A stretch of 7,793 nt of DNA from Candidatus Aenigmatarchaeota archaeon. Lineage in GTDB: Archaea; Aenigmatarchaeota; Aenigmatarchaeia; PWEA01; JACRMZ01. Of this stretch, positions 1 to 6,285 are shown piece after piece. Position 1 is the first letter of the stretch; the number at the start of each line of letters is the position of its first letter. The position numbers and the translations under genes are program-made. The stretch lies in contig JACRMZ010000065.1 in NCBI GenBank assembly GCA_016219455.1, positions 1 to 7,793 on the forward strand, read 5' to 3'. The notes under the pieces were generated by a model. That model had not been told where the DNA came from and did no database searches. It was given only the letters and a program-made list of their open reading frames with translations.

Positions 1-1
1 A

Positions 2-76
2 AAGGACCTAAGGAGGAAGAAAGAAGCCGATAAGTCCCATCACGAAAAGACGCTAAAAGACAACGGCAAGGAATAG
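2..76 (+). CDS. possible C-terminal tail of an upstream gene (partial)
   Basis: An open frame enters from the left edge and ends at TAG (74-76). Its 24 visible codons encode a very polar, Lys/Glu/Asp/His-rich stretch (starting K-D-L-R-R-K-K-E), as is common in archaeal C-terminal tails. The stop lies 12 bp before the TATA box of the next gene, which fits a gene end. No domain can be recognised. One minus-strand frame is also open across this short stretch, so the call is weak. Confidence 0.35.
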   Translation, partial: KDLRRKKEADKSHHEKTLKDNGKE

Positions 77-87
77 CATGCAAAGCC

Positions 88-100
88 TTTTTATAAAAAA
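88..100 (+). promoter_or_regulatory. TATA box (box A) of the pirin operon
   Basis: The run TTTTTATAAAAAA contains a perfect archaeal TTTATAAA core (90-97). The core centre is 25.5 bp before the ATG at 119, so transcription should begin at or next to the start codon and give a leaderless mRNA. No Shine-Dalgarno sequence precedes this ATG, which agrees. Confidence 0.75.
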
Positions 101-118
101 GAGCATTAATTCATACCG

Positions 119-820
119 ATGATAGACATTGTAAGGTCAACGAAGCACCATTACCACGAGGAAGATTGGCTGAAAACATATTGGCATTTTTCCTTCGCCG
201 ATTATTACGACCCTGAGAACATGGCATTTGGCGTTTTGCGCGTTTTCAATGACGATGTGATAAAGCCTGGAAAGGGTTTTGGTTTCCATCCGCATTCAAA
301 CATGGAGATAGTAACGTATGTTTTTGAGGGCGAGCTGAGGCACAGGGACAACCTCGGCAACGAAGGCGTTATACTGCCAGGCGAAATCCAGAGAATGAGC
401 GCCGGAACCGGGATAATCCATTCAGAGTTCAATAACTCCGGGACAAATGAGCTCAAGCTTCTCCAGATGTGGGTCCTTCCTGAAAAAAACGGGATAAAGC
501 CTTCGTGGGAGCAGAAGAGATTTTCAAAGGAGGAACGGACAAACACGCTTCTTCCAATAATTTCCCCCATCCAGAACAGGAAGGGCGCCTCGCTGGGAAT
601 AAACCAGGACGTTTATTTTTACGTTTCTTTCATTAGCGGGAAGGAGATTGCGCATAGCGTTGCCGGAAGGCTCGCTTACATATTTGTCATTTCAGGCGAG
701 ATTGAGCTCAACGGCAGGAAGATGGGTTCAAAGGACTCGGCAAAGGTGCGTGGGGAGAAGGAAATATCCATAAAATCCAAGGGAGCGGACATAATACTGA
801 TAGAGATGCCGCCTGAGTAG
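119..820 (+). CDS. pirin-family protein (YhhW-like bicupin)
   Basis: This 233-residue protein has the length and layout of the pirin/YhhW family, metal-binding bicupins with reported quercetin 2,3-dioxygenase activity in some members and regulatory roles in others. The N-terminal cupin carries the complete metal site: His57 and His59 in GFHPHSNMEIVTYVFEGEL, and His101 and Glu103 in GTGIIHSEFN. These match the two-His plus His/Glu set of the family. The second cupin (about 150-230) is more divergent and lacks such ligands, as is usual. It is cytoplasmic, with no signal peptide. The ATG follows a TATA box at leaderless spacing and has no ribosome site. A zinc-ribbon gene begins 3 bp after its stop, suggesting a shared transcript. 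The family assignment is firm; the physiological substrate is unknown. Confidence 0.93.
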   Translation: MIDIVRSTKHHYHEEDWLKTYWHFSFADYYDPENMAFGVLRVFNDDVIKPGKGFGFHPHSNMEIVTYVFEGELRHRDNLGNEGVILPGEIQRMSAGTGIIHSEFNNSGTNELKLLQMWVLPEKNGIKPSWEQKRFSKEERTNTLLPIISPIQNRKGASLGINQDVYFYVSFISGKEIAHSVAGRLAYIFVISGEIELNGRKMGSKDSAKVRGEKEISIKSKGADIILIEMPPE

Positions 821-823
821 GTT

Positions 824-976
824 ATGGAACAACAAATATGCCCCAAGTGCAAGAGCAGGAACGTGACCCATGACACGTCGCGCCACGCCTACGGGAAAGG
901 AACGTTGTTCAACAGCATGCAATGCAAGGACTGCGGGAATTCGGGGATATTTTTTCCAGCGATTAAAAAAGGATGA
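824..976 (+). CDS. small zinc-ribbon protein (50 aa)
   Basis: ATG at 824 opens a 50-codon frame ending at TGA (974-976). The protein has two zinc knuckles, CPKC at residues 6-9 and CKDCG at 34-38, followed by a hydrophobic GIFFP and a short basic end. Four cysteines in a CxxC-x24-CxxC arrangement are the signature of a zinc ribbon. Its role (nucleic-acid or protein binding) cannot be read from the sequence. The gene starts 3 bp after the pirin stop and ends 1 bp before the ATG of the lipoprotein, so it fills the space between them exactly and is probably co-transcribed. It is easily missed because of its length and because the frame of the next gene is open back to 870 across it. Confidence 0.8.
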   Translation: MEQQICPKCKSRNVTHDTSRHAYGKGTLFNSMQCKDCGNSGIFFPAIKKG

Positions 977-977
977 T

Positions 978-2204
978 ATGATGTCAGGTATCCCAAACAC
1001 ATGCCATTCCAGGTTATCAGCACTCTTTGTTGTATTTATTGTCCTTTCAGCAGGCTGTCTTGGTGTCAGTCGTGAAGGCGCGAAAAGCACGGACAACATA
1101 ACTGCCGGCGGGGAAAACGGCAGGATTGATAATATTCAGAAGCCCAAAAGAATGTTTTCAGGTTCTGATAATGAACCAACGTGCGGCAATGAAACCTTCA
1201 CTGTCCCGCCACTGGAAAAAGGCACATATGACTACATCGACCCGTTGGGTCATCTCAACCCGCCAGACCATACGATACCCACGGACCATATATATTTTAT
1301 GCTGAAAAGAGACTTGCCTCTGGAAGGCGGCCGCGGGACCTCCATTGCAGCAAGCGTCAAGTCTCCCGGGGAGGTTGTAATATATTCTATTTCAGAATCC
1401 TCTTACCTTAAGGATGGCAAAAAGATAAACTCTGACTACTCAATAGAGTTTTCACTGTGCAAAGAAGTGAAGGGTAAGTTTGGCCATGTGTCTGAGCTTT
1501 CGGTTGCATTGAAAAACTTAATTAAAGAAGGCGGAAACTGCAACGAATACCCTATAGGGTCTGTAGGCGACACTGCAAGGATGTGCAGGAGCGACATAAA
1601 GTACAGCGCCAAGGCAGGGGAGGTAATAGGGACTGCCGGCGGAAAGGTTTCTGCCGCTTTGGATATGTGGGTTTTTGATTCACGGATTCCAAATCCCGCA
1701 TTTGCCAATCCGCAAAGGTATCATGCCATATATGCAGTCTGCCCCATCAGCTATTTTTCCAAAGAGGCAACGGAAAAACTTAATTATTTGGGAAGCTATG
1801 CGGGCCCAAGGACAATCGAGCCCCAGTGCGGCGAAATAAATCAGGACAAGAAGGGGACATTGCAGGGAAACTGGTTTTACGGTGACGCAGTCGATGGACC
1901 CGACGGCTGGCCAAAGTCACTTGCGTTGGTGCATGACAATTCCAACCCAATTATGGGTGTCGTTTCCGTTGGCGGTGTCATCTCAAAACCAGGCACTTGG
2001 CATTTCACGCCTGCCCATTCCGGGGAGGTTAACAGGGAATTTGGTGAAGTGACTCCTTCAGAAACTGTTTACTGCTACGAGTCAGAGAAAAGTACGGAAA
2101 GATTCCTCATTCAGCTGGTTGATGAAACTGCCCTGAAGATAGAGAAGCAGGATGGGAAGTGCGGACTGAACGCGTTTGTTGACCCAAAAACATACGAAAG
2201 ATAA
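978..2204 (+). CDS. exported lipoprotein, possible degenerate M23-like (duplicated hybrid motif) fold
   Basis: The 408-residue protein starts with a signal sequence: Arg12, a hydrophobic core (residues 13-23), then the lipobox LSAGC with Cys27 as lipid attachment site, so it should sit on the outer face of the membrane. A polar linker (28-75) follows. The segment with GHLNPPDHTIPTDHIYF, then S-P-G-E-V-V, D-Y-S-I-E-F, FGHVSELS and AGEVIGTAGG resembles the strand order of M23/lysostaphin-like folds. However, the zinc ligands (HxxxD and HxH) are not all recognisable, so it may be a non-catalytic relative; this is inference. The frame is open upstream to 870, but an upstream start would overlap the zinc ribbon and bury the signal peptide, so ATG 978 is chosen. 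ATG 981 is equally possible and is better spaced from the GGATGAT at 971-977. The 3' end is 1 bp from the convergent tRNA. Confidence 0.8.
   Translation: MMSGIPNTCHSRLSALFVVFIVLSAGCLGVSREGAKSTDNITAGGENGRIDNIQKPKRMFSGSDNEPTCGNETFTVPPLEKGTYDYIDPLGHLNPPDHTIPTDHIYFMLKRDLPLEGGRGTSIAASVKSPGEVVIYSISESSYLKDGKKINSDYSIEFSLCKEVKGKFGHVSELSVALKNLIKEGGNCNEYPIGSVGDTARMCRSDIKYSAKAGEVIGTAGGKVSAALDMWVFDSRIPNPAFANPQRYHAIYAVCPISYFSKEATEKLNYLGSYAGPRTIEPQCGEINQDKKGTLQGNWFYGDAVDGPDGWPKSLALVHDNSNPIMGVVSVGGVISKPGTWHFTPAHSGEVNREFGEVTPSETVYCYESEKSTERFLIQLVDETALKIEKQDGKCGLNAFVDPKTYER
2186..2190 (-). terminator. oligo-T run downstream of tRNA-Arg
   Basis: On the minus strand, five consecutive T (complement of 2186-2190) occur 16-20 nt beyond the encoded CCA, after a T-rich TATCTTTCGTATG. 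Archaeal RNA polymerase stops at oligo-T runs, so this may end the tRNA transcript. It lies inside the 3' end of the convergent lipoprotein coding region. Confidence 0.35.
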
Positions 2205-2205
2205 G

Positions 2206-2324
2206 TGGTGGGCCCGACGGGATTCGAACCCGCATCCGGAGGTGACTGCAAGCATTATTGCGTCGTTATTTTCCGCAAGCGCTTTCCGAAGCCTCCTCGG
2301 TTATCCAGGTTACCACACGAGCCC
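2206..2324 (-). tRNA. tRNA-Arg (anticodon UCG) with 42-nt intron and encoded CCA
   Basis: Read on the minus strand, 2324 to 2206 folds as a full cloverleaf. The acceptor is GGGCUCG/CGGGCCC, with discriminator A (2209) and CCA encoded at 2208-2206. The D-stem is UGGU/ACCG with G18G19 in the loop, and the T-arm is GCGGG-UUCGAAU-CCCGU. The anticodon stem GGAGG pairs with CCUCC only after removing 42 nt. The spliced loop CUUCGGA gives anticodon UCG (plus-strand 2287-2289), decoding CGA and probably other CGN Arg codons. A20 and C35, known arginine identity bases, are present, and A15 can pair with U48. The mature length is 77 nt with CCA. The 4-nt variable loop (GGAU) is slightly short. It lies 31 bp downstream of a same-strand protein gene. 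Confidence 0.93.
2244..2285 (-). other. archaeal tRNA intron (position 37/38) with bulge-helix-bulge
   Basis: The 42-nt intron lies between G37 and A38. The splice-site fold can be drawn directly. The anticodon stem is followed by a central 4-bp helix, CUUC (nt 32-35) against intron GCAG with one U-C mismatch. Then come 3-nt bulges GGA and UCA, each cut between its second and third base, and then a perfect inner helix AAGC/GCUU. An apical hairpin UUGCG/CGCAA closes the intron. This is the canonical substrate of archaeal splicing endonuclease apart from the single mismatch. Confidence 0.88.
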
Positions 2325-2345
2325 TGAAGTATAATTTGCTTGGAA

Positions 2346-2353
2346 GCTTAAAA
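2346..2353 (-). promoter_or_regulatory. candidate TATA-like box for tRNA-Arg
   Basis: The minus-strand sequence TTTTAAGC is centred 25.5 bp before the first base of the mature tRNA (G1 at 2324), the same distance seen from TATA to start codon at the pirin and glyS genes. The match to TTTAWA is only moderate. Read-through from the upstream protein operon is an alternative source of transcript. Confidence 0.4.
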
Positions 2354-2355
2354 TG

Positions 2356-3561
2356 CTAGGCTTTCCTTCCGGCAACGGAAATCTTGTATGACCCCGTAGA
2401 GGCGTGGCTGGGCACGTTGAGGAAGAGGTGGATAACCTGCGTTTTCGATATGTTGTTAGACGGCAGTGTCACAGTCTTCCCTTTGCTGACTATGCATTGC
2501 GAGCAGTCAAACTGGTAGTCCCAGTCGGAAGGCGGCAATTTTTTCAGGAACACCTCCACATTTATCGGCGGGCAGAGCGTTGCGTTGATTTCAATGTCAA
2601 CCTGTATTTGCTTCCCGCTTATTGTCTTCAGCGACGTCGCGCCTGCCTTTGCATCTTCCGGTTCCCCAATTCTGAGGCTGCCGCATTGTTTCCAAGTCAC
2701 ATCGGAAAAGGATGCGGTTTCCGTTATCGCCGAACCCATTGTGATCGAAGTGGAGTTCAGTGGACCGCCATAGCTTCCGGTACCGGAACCATCCCACGAG
2801 TCGAAGACGTAGTTGGAGGAGGGAGAAGCGGAAATCAGGACCCCCGCTTCCGGGTCATGCCAGTAGCTTCCCGCTGTTGGGGAGACTGACCCGCCTGATG
2901 GGGGGATGGCGGAAACGTCAAGCCGGTATTGGGATTTGTAAGATGCGTTTACCGAAGGGGACGCTTTTGATACTGCGCCAGTGCAGCCGGAGGTGCATGA
3001 GTACCTTGTGCCTGAGATATCGTTGGTAGGAGTGACGTAAGAGTATCCTTTCGTTCCGGTTACAGTCGCGGTTATTTTGGAGGAAGCTGAATTGTAAGAA
3101 GTGCCGCCTACTGAGACACTCCAGACGATTCCCGGAGCCACGCCTGTCTGGTAGAACGTTGCCGTGTAAGGGGAGCAGTCATTAGGGCACGTCGCTGCGT
3201 TTTCGTAACTGTCGCAGACGCCGTTGTTGTTGCACAGGTTTGTTTCGCACCCGTCTGAGGGGTTGTTGTTGGCATCGGCAAAGCCAGCAGGACATGTTGA
3301 ATACGAGCAATAAGACGAGCTTGTGTCAGCGTTAGCGCAGGCGTTTGTGGTGGACGCTGTTCCGTCATTGCAGTTCGAGTAGTCATGGCATATTATGTAG
3401 TAGCCGTAGCATGAGATTATTGGGCGCTGGTTGCTGCAGCCGCGCGGCGGATGCGTGTAGCTGCATGATTGCTGCAGCCCCGCGTGGGCTTCTGCCAGGG
3501 AGGCGATTAAGGGGATTGAAACTAGAATCACGGCAGCAAATAAGAGAGAAGAGTTCCTCAT
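2356..3561 (-). CDS. secreted cysteine-rich multidomain beta protein
   Basis: The 401-residue protein has a signal peptide (hydrophobic 6-22, likely cleavage after A-E-A, residue 25) and is probably exported. Residues 33-129 hold 13 cysteines, including DANNNPSDGCE (a possible Asp/Asn metal-binding loop) and CNNNGVCDSYE...CPNDC, of the widespread CGDGxC...CPxDC type. Then comes a TATFYQTGVAPGIVWSVSVGG segment (about 131-208) like the surface beta domains of thermopsin-type and other archaeal exoproteins. Residues 211-287 match the divergent InlB/Listeria-Bacteroides repeat pattern (GGSVSPTAGSY, then YVFDSWDGSG, then ETASF). A C-terminal beta sandwich (about 293-401) has four more cysteines. 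No catalytic motif is seen, so adhesion or binding is inferred. Its ATG directly follows the TGA of the upstream gene, implying translational coupling. Confidence 0.85.
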   Translation of the reverse strand: MRNSSLLFAAVILVSIPLIASLAEAHAGLQQSCSYTHPPRGCSNQRPIISCYGYYIICHDYSNCNDGTASTTNACANADTSSSYCSYSTCPAGFADANNNPSDGCETNLCNNNGVCDSYENAATCPNDCSPYTATFYQTGVAPGIVWSVSVGGTSYNSASSKITATVTGTKGYSYVTPTNDISGTRYSCTSGCTGAVSKASPSVNASYKSQYRLDVSAIPPSGGSVSPTAGSYWHDPEAGVLISASPSSNYVFDSWDGSGTGSYGGPLNSTSITMGSAITETASFSDVTWKQCGSLRIGEPEDAKAGATSLKTISGKQIQVDIEINATLCPPINVEVFLKKLPPSDWDYQFDCSQCIVSKGKTVTLPSNNISKTQVIHLFLNVPSHASTGSYKISVAGRKA

Positions 3562-4599
3562 TCACCTCACCTCAAATCTTGAGCCTTCCATCCTGCTAAG
3601 CATGTATGCCATGTACGACGCTTCGGTTATGGTGCTGAAGCTCTGGTCAGAGTTGGACTTTATCGCATTGTTTCCAGAGACCTTTGGCGAATATGACGAG
3701 TCCCAATACTTCGTTATGATGTGCTGCGCAATCTTCTCTGCATCAGCGTTGTAGCTTTTGTCCCCGGTGAGCTCATAGAGGCTCTGGTAGACATCGAGGC
3801 ATGGCTGAAGGTCAGTCATCATCCAGAAGATGTTGAGATTGCCTGGTATGTTGTTTGCGGCAAATGCCTTTACGCCATCAAGGTACTTCGAGTCGTCTGT
3901 CGACTTGAAGAGTTCAAGTCTCGCAAGCTGCGGCCAGCATGAGAACGTGCGGTATTTGTTGCCGTCCTTCTCGAACAGGGTCTTTTCGTTTGCAAGAAGA
4001 GCTTCAGCCTGTGAAAGTTTTTTTATTGATGAATCAAGAGCCTTGCTGTCACCGCTCCATATGTACGAGTCTGATAACTCAACAGAGTCTATCGCTATCA
4101 GCATTGTGAAGTTCGTTTCCGCTTCGTCAGGAAGGGAAAGAAGAGCTGCCGTTTCGGTGTTGATGAAATCCAGATACTTCTTGTCCCCGGTCTCACTGTA
4201 AAGGGCGTCTATCTGGTAAAGTACCCTGACACATTCTCTGGAGTCCTGAGCACACCACGCTATCATCGTGTCTGCGTCCCGTTTTGCGGCATCCAGATAC
4301 TTGGAGTCGTTCGTTGCCCTGTACATGCCAACGCTTGCGTAGACTGGCCAGGTATTCGCGTTCTTGAACACCGAATCAATGAAAGGGCACCCTCCCTTGC
4401 AGTTGGACGCGTACGCATAGAAGCCGTCCTTGTTCTTTTGCGTCCCTATGTAAGAGTAGATTTCTTTTGCGATCTCAAGGCCGCTTTTAGTTGTCTTTTC
4501 CGTGACCTGCTTATCAATGGGTGTTTGGGAAAATATGAAGTACAATGCAACAACGATGACAATGGCAGCAACAGCCAAAACAGGCTTTTTTGTACTCAT
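3562..4599 (-). CDS. membrane-anchored alpha-helical repeat protein (toroid/six-hairpin-like)
   Basis: The 345-residue protein has a short basic N-terminus (STKK), one transmembrane anchor (about residues 7-24) and a large outward-facing domain. The body has an internal repeat: a [TS]xD-[SK]-x-YLD-like turn recurs at residues 96-103, 137-144, 182-189, 234-241 and 278-286 (TNDSKYLD, TGDKKYLD, SGDSKALD, TDDSKYLD, TGDKSYNAD), 41-52 residues apart. Each copy is preceded by Tyr-rich helices and followed by an Ala-rich helix. That period and style suit stacked helical hairpins, as in (alpha/alpha)6 glycosidase or epimerase toroids or TPR-like folds. No catalytic residues are assigned. An in-frame TTG at 4620 lies upstream of the transcription start expected from the TATA box at 4626-4633, so ATG 4599 is used. 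It is first in a two-gene operon with the secreted beta protein. Confidence 0.8.
   Translation of the reverse strand: MSTKKPVLAVAAIVIVVALYFIFSQTPIDKQVTEKTTKSGLEIAKEIYSYIGTQKNKDGFYAYASNCKGGCPFIDSVFKNANTWPVYASVGMYRATNDSKYLDAAKRDADTMIAWCAQDSRECVRVLYQIDALYSETGDKKYLDFINTETAALLSLPDEAETNFTMLIAIDSVELSDSYIWSGDSKALDSSIKKLSQAEALLANEKTLFEKDGNKYRTFSCWPQLARLELFKSTDDSKYLDGVKAFAANNIPGNLNIFWMMTDLQPCLDVYQSLYELTGDKSYNADAEKIAQHIITKYWDSSYSPKVSGNNAIKSNSDQSFSTITEASYMAYMLSRMEGSRFEVR
3567..3573 (-). promoter_or_regulatory. ribosome binding site inside the end of the upstream gene
   Basis: The minus strand reads GAGGTGAGGTGA immediately before the ATG at 3561. GAGGTGA (3573-3567) matches the archaeal anti-SD complement with 5-nt spacing and lies in the last codons of the upstream gene, whose TGA (3564-3562) abuts the ATG. 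This is a classic translational-coupling arrangement and fixes the start of the downstream gene. Confidence 0.8.
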
Positions 4600-4625
4600 C
4601 CAATAAAAAATACTGCTCAAATCAT

Positions 4626-4633
4626 TATTTAAA
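4626..4633 (-). promoter_or_regulatory. TATA box of the exported-protein operon
   Basis: The minus strand carries TTTAAATA, centred 30.5 bp before the ATG at 4599. The predicted transcript starts around 4604, giving a leader of about 5 nt. The in-frame TTG at 4620 would lie upstream of that start and so be untranscribed. Confidence 0.7.
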
Positions 4634-4743
4634 CCCGTCAGGAGACCCGTTTTCCGCCAATGGATTTTTACAAGAATAGTGCCTTTCCGTCTGAGAATCG
4701 GTATTCAGTCTTTGCTGTTGCAATCTGCCGTCCCAGTTCTGTT

Positions 4744-4751
4744 TTTAAATA
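4744..4751 (+). promoter_or_regulatory. glyS: TATA box of glyS
   Basis: TTTAAATA within GTTTTTAAATATCC is centred 25.5 bp before ATG 4773, predicting a leaderless mRNA that starts at that codon. The 4600-4772 interval holds this box and the divergent minus-strand box; nothing else is evident in it. Confidence 0.75.
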
Positions 4752-4772
4752 TCCGCCGGGAATTATGTGATT

Positions 4773-6272
4773 ATGCCGGCAATAGAGGAAATAGCGACGT
4801 TCTGCAAACGTAAGGGTTTCGTGTACCCCTCTTCAGAGATTTACGGTGGGCTCTCAGGCTTCTGGGATTTCGGGCCGCTTGGCGCCGAGCTAAAGGGCAA
4901 TTTAAAGAGGGAGTTCTGGAAGACTTTTGTCCATCAGCGCGATGACATTGTCGGGATAGACGGCTCCATTGTCTCGCATCCTGGAATATGGAAGGCTTCC
5001 GGCCACGTCGACTCTTTTGTCGATGTCCTCGTGGACTGCAAAAAGTGCGGCTCGCGTTATCGCGCTGACCATCTTCTGGAGGACACGCTGAAGATGCATA
5101 CGGAAGGAATGACACCTGAGAAGATGGGCGAAACATTGCGAGCCAGAAATATCCGCTGCCAAAAATGCAAGTCAGAGCTTGGCGAGCCTAGGAGATTCAA
5201 TCTGATGTTCACGACGAATGTCGGGCCAATACAGGATTCATCTTCTTTGTCTTACCTGCGTCCGGAAACAGCGCAGCTTATTTTCGCGAATTTCAAGAAC
5301 GTCTTTGAGACGACGCGCGTAAAACTACCTTTCGGAATAGCGCAGATGGGAAAAGCATTCCGGAACGAGATTTCCCCGCGTGATTTCCTTTTCCGGATGC
5401 GGGAGTTTGAGCAGATGGAAATCGAGTATTTCATCCATCCGCAGGACAAGGGCTGCCCGTGGGTAGACAGCGTTGCCGGCACGGAACTGCTCGTCTACTC
5501 GGAGGGTATGCAAAAGTCAGGGGAGAAGGAAAAAAAGATGAGCATAAGGCACGCGCTTGATGGAGTCATAATACGGAACTCATGGCACGCCTATTGGCTG
5601 GCTTCCATGTTCAACTGGTTCGTTTCCCTTGGCGCAAATCCGGAGAAGTTTAGGATACGGCAGCATCTTCGCGAAGAACTAAGCCATTATTCTTCTGATA
5701 CATGGGACCTTGAGTACAACTTCCCGTTCGGGTGGAAGGAGCTTGCTGGCGTGGCAGACAGGGGAGATTTCGACTTGCGCCAGCACGAGAAGTTTTCCAA
5801 GCAGGACTTGTCTGTTTTTGACGAGACTAGCAAAAGCAAAGTAGTCCCGCATGTCGTCTGCGAACCGTCACTTGGAGTGGAGCGCGCGTTCCTCGTGTTC
5901 CTTTTTGACTCCTACGTTTTCGATGAGAAGCGCGAGAATATTGTTTTGCGGCTACACCCAAAACTTTCGCCTGTGAAAGCAGGTGTTTTCCCATTGGTTA
6001 ACAAGGACGGGCTTCCGGAGAAGGCCCGCGAGATTTATTCAGAGTTGAAACAGGACTATAACATCTTCTACGACCAGGGAGGCTCCATTGGGCGGCGCTA
6101 TGCGCGGCAGGACGAGATAGGAACTCCTATTTGCATCACTGTCGATTATGACACGCTAAGCGATGGTTCCGTTACAGTGAGGGACAGGGACACTACTGAG
6201 CAAAAGCGAGTGAAGATAAGCGAGCTTCCTTCGCTCTTGTCAAGGGCATTGAAAGGGGAAAGGATATTCTGA
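4773..6272 (+). CDS. glyS: glycyl-tRNA synthetase (alpha2, archaeal type)
   Basis: This class II aminoacyl-tRNA synthetase charges tRNA-Gly with glycine using ATP in the cytoplasm. At 499 residues it is slightly compact for the alpha2 form. The N-terminal catalytic core has GGLSGFWDFGPLGAELK (about 25-41). An inserted zinc-ribbon-like element has CKKC (89-92) and CQKC (129-132), followed by FNLMFTTNVGP. YLRPETAQLIFANF (161-174) has Leu where Gly is usual. Motif 2 is FRNEISPRDFLFRMREFEQMEIE (from about 196) and motif 3 is EPSLGVERAF (364-373). The C-terminal anticodon-binding domain includes SIGRRYARQDEIGTP (438-452) and VTVRDRD. A GTG at 4767 is in frame, but ATG 4773 has exact leaderless spacing from the TATA box and gives the usual MPxIEE-like N-terminus. 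The next gene begins 13 bp after its stop. Confidence 0.97.
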   Translation: MPAIEEIATFCKRKGFVYPSSEIYGGLSGFWDFGPLGAELKGNLKREFWKTFVHQRDDIVGIDGSIVSHPGIWKASGHVDSFVDVLVDCKKCGSRYRADHLLEDTLKMHTEGMTPEKMGETLRARNIRCQKCKSELGEPRRFNLMFTTNVGPIQDSSSLSYLRPETAQLIFANFKNVFETTRVKLPFGIAQMGKAFRNEISPRDFLFRMREFEQMEIEYFIHPQDKGCPWVDSVAGTELLVYSEGMQKSGEKEKKMSIRHALDGVIIRNSWHAYWLASMFNWFVSLGANPEKFRIRQHLREELSHYSSDTWDLEYNFPFGWKELAGVADRGDFDLRQHEKFSKQDLSVFDETSKSKVVPHVVCEPSLGVERAFLVFLFDSYVFDEKRENIVLRLHPKLSPVKAGVFPLVNKDGLPEKAREIYSELKQDYNIFYDQGGSIGRRYARQDEIGTPICITVDYDTLSDGSVTVRDRDTTEQKRVKISELPSLLSRALKGERIF

Positions 6273-6285
6273 TTGAGTGAGAACT

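Noticed and set aside
10..16. AAGGAGG as a ribosome binding site near the left edge
   Set aside because: No start codon follows at a usable distance, and the purine-rich stretch lies within the charged tail of the open frame that enters from the left.
870..977. N-terminal extension of the lipoprotein gene starting at ATG 870
   Set aside because: It overlaps the zinc-ribbon gene in another frame, has low-complexity basic composition, and would place 36 residues before an otherwise standard lipoprotein signal peptide.
728..1099. 123-codon minus-strand open frame across the pirin, zinc-ribbon and lipoprotein genes
   Set aside because: It crosses three supported genes antisense, has no recognisable motif, and no promoter was seen for it.
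2287..2291. Alternative anticodons for the tRNA (CUU for Lys, or UCU with a shifted intron)
   Set aside because: CUU would put G at position 33 instead of the invariant U. A shifted intron would break the bulge-helix-bulge geometry that fits the 37/38 position and UCG.
2329..2337. TATAATT-like AT-rich stretch just upstream of the tRNA as its TATA box
   Set aside because: Its centre is less than 10 bp from the tRNA 5' end, too close for archaeal initiation at or before that end.
2404..2889. 161-codon plus-strand open frame opposite the secreted protein gene
   Set aside because: It is Arg-rich and lacks a recognisable domain, and it runs antisense to a gene with a clear signal peptide, repeats and ribosome site; it is a shadow of that gene.
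4600..4620. TTG start at 4620 for the membrane-anchored protein
   Set aside because: It lies only about 10 bp from the TATA centre, upstream of the expected transcript start; ATG 4599 leaves a normal basic N-terminus before the membrane helix.
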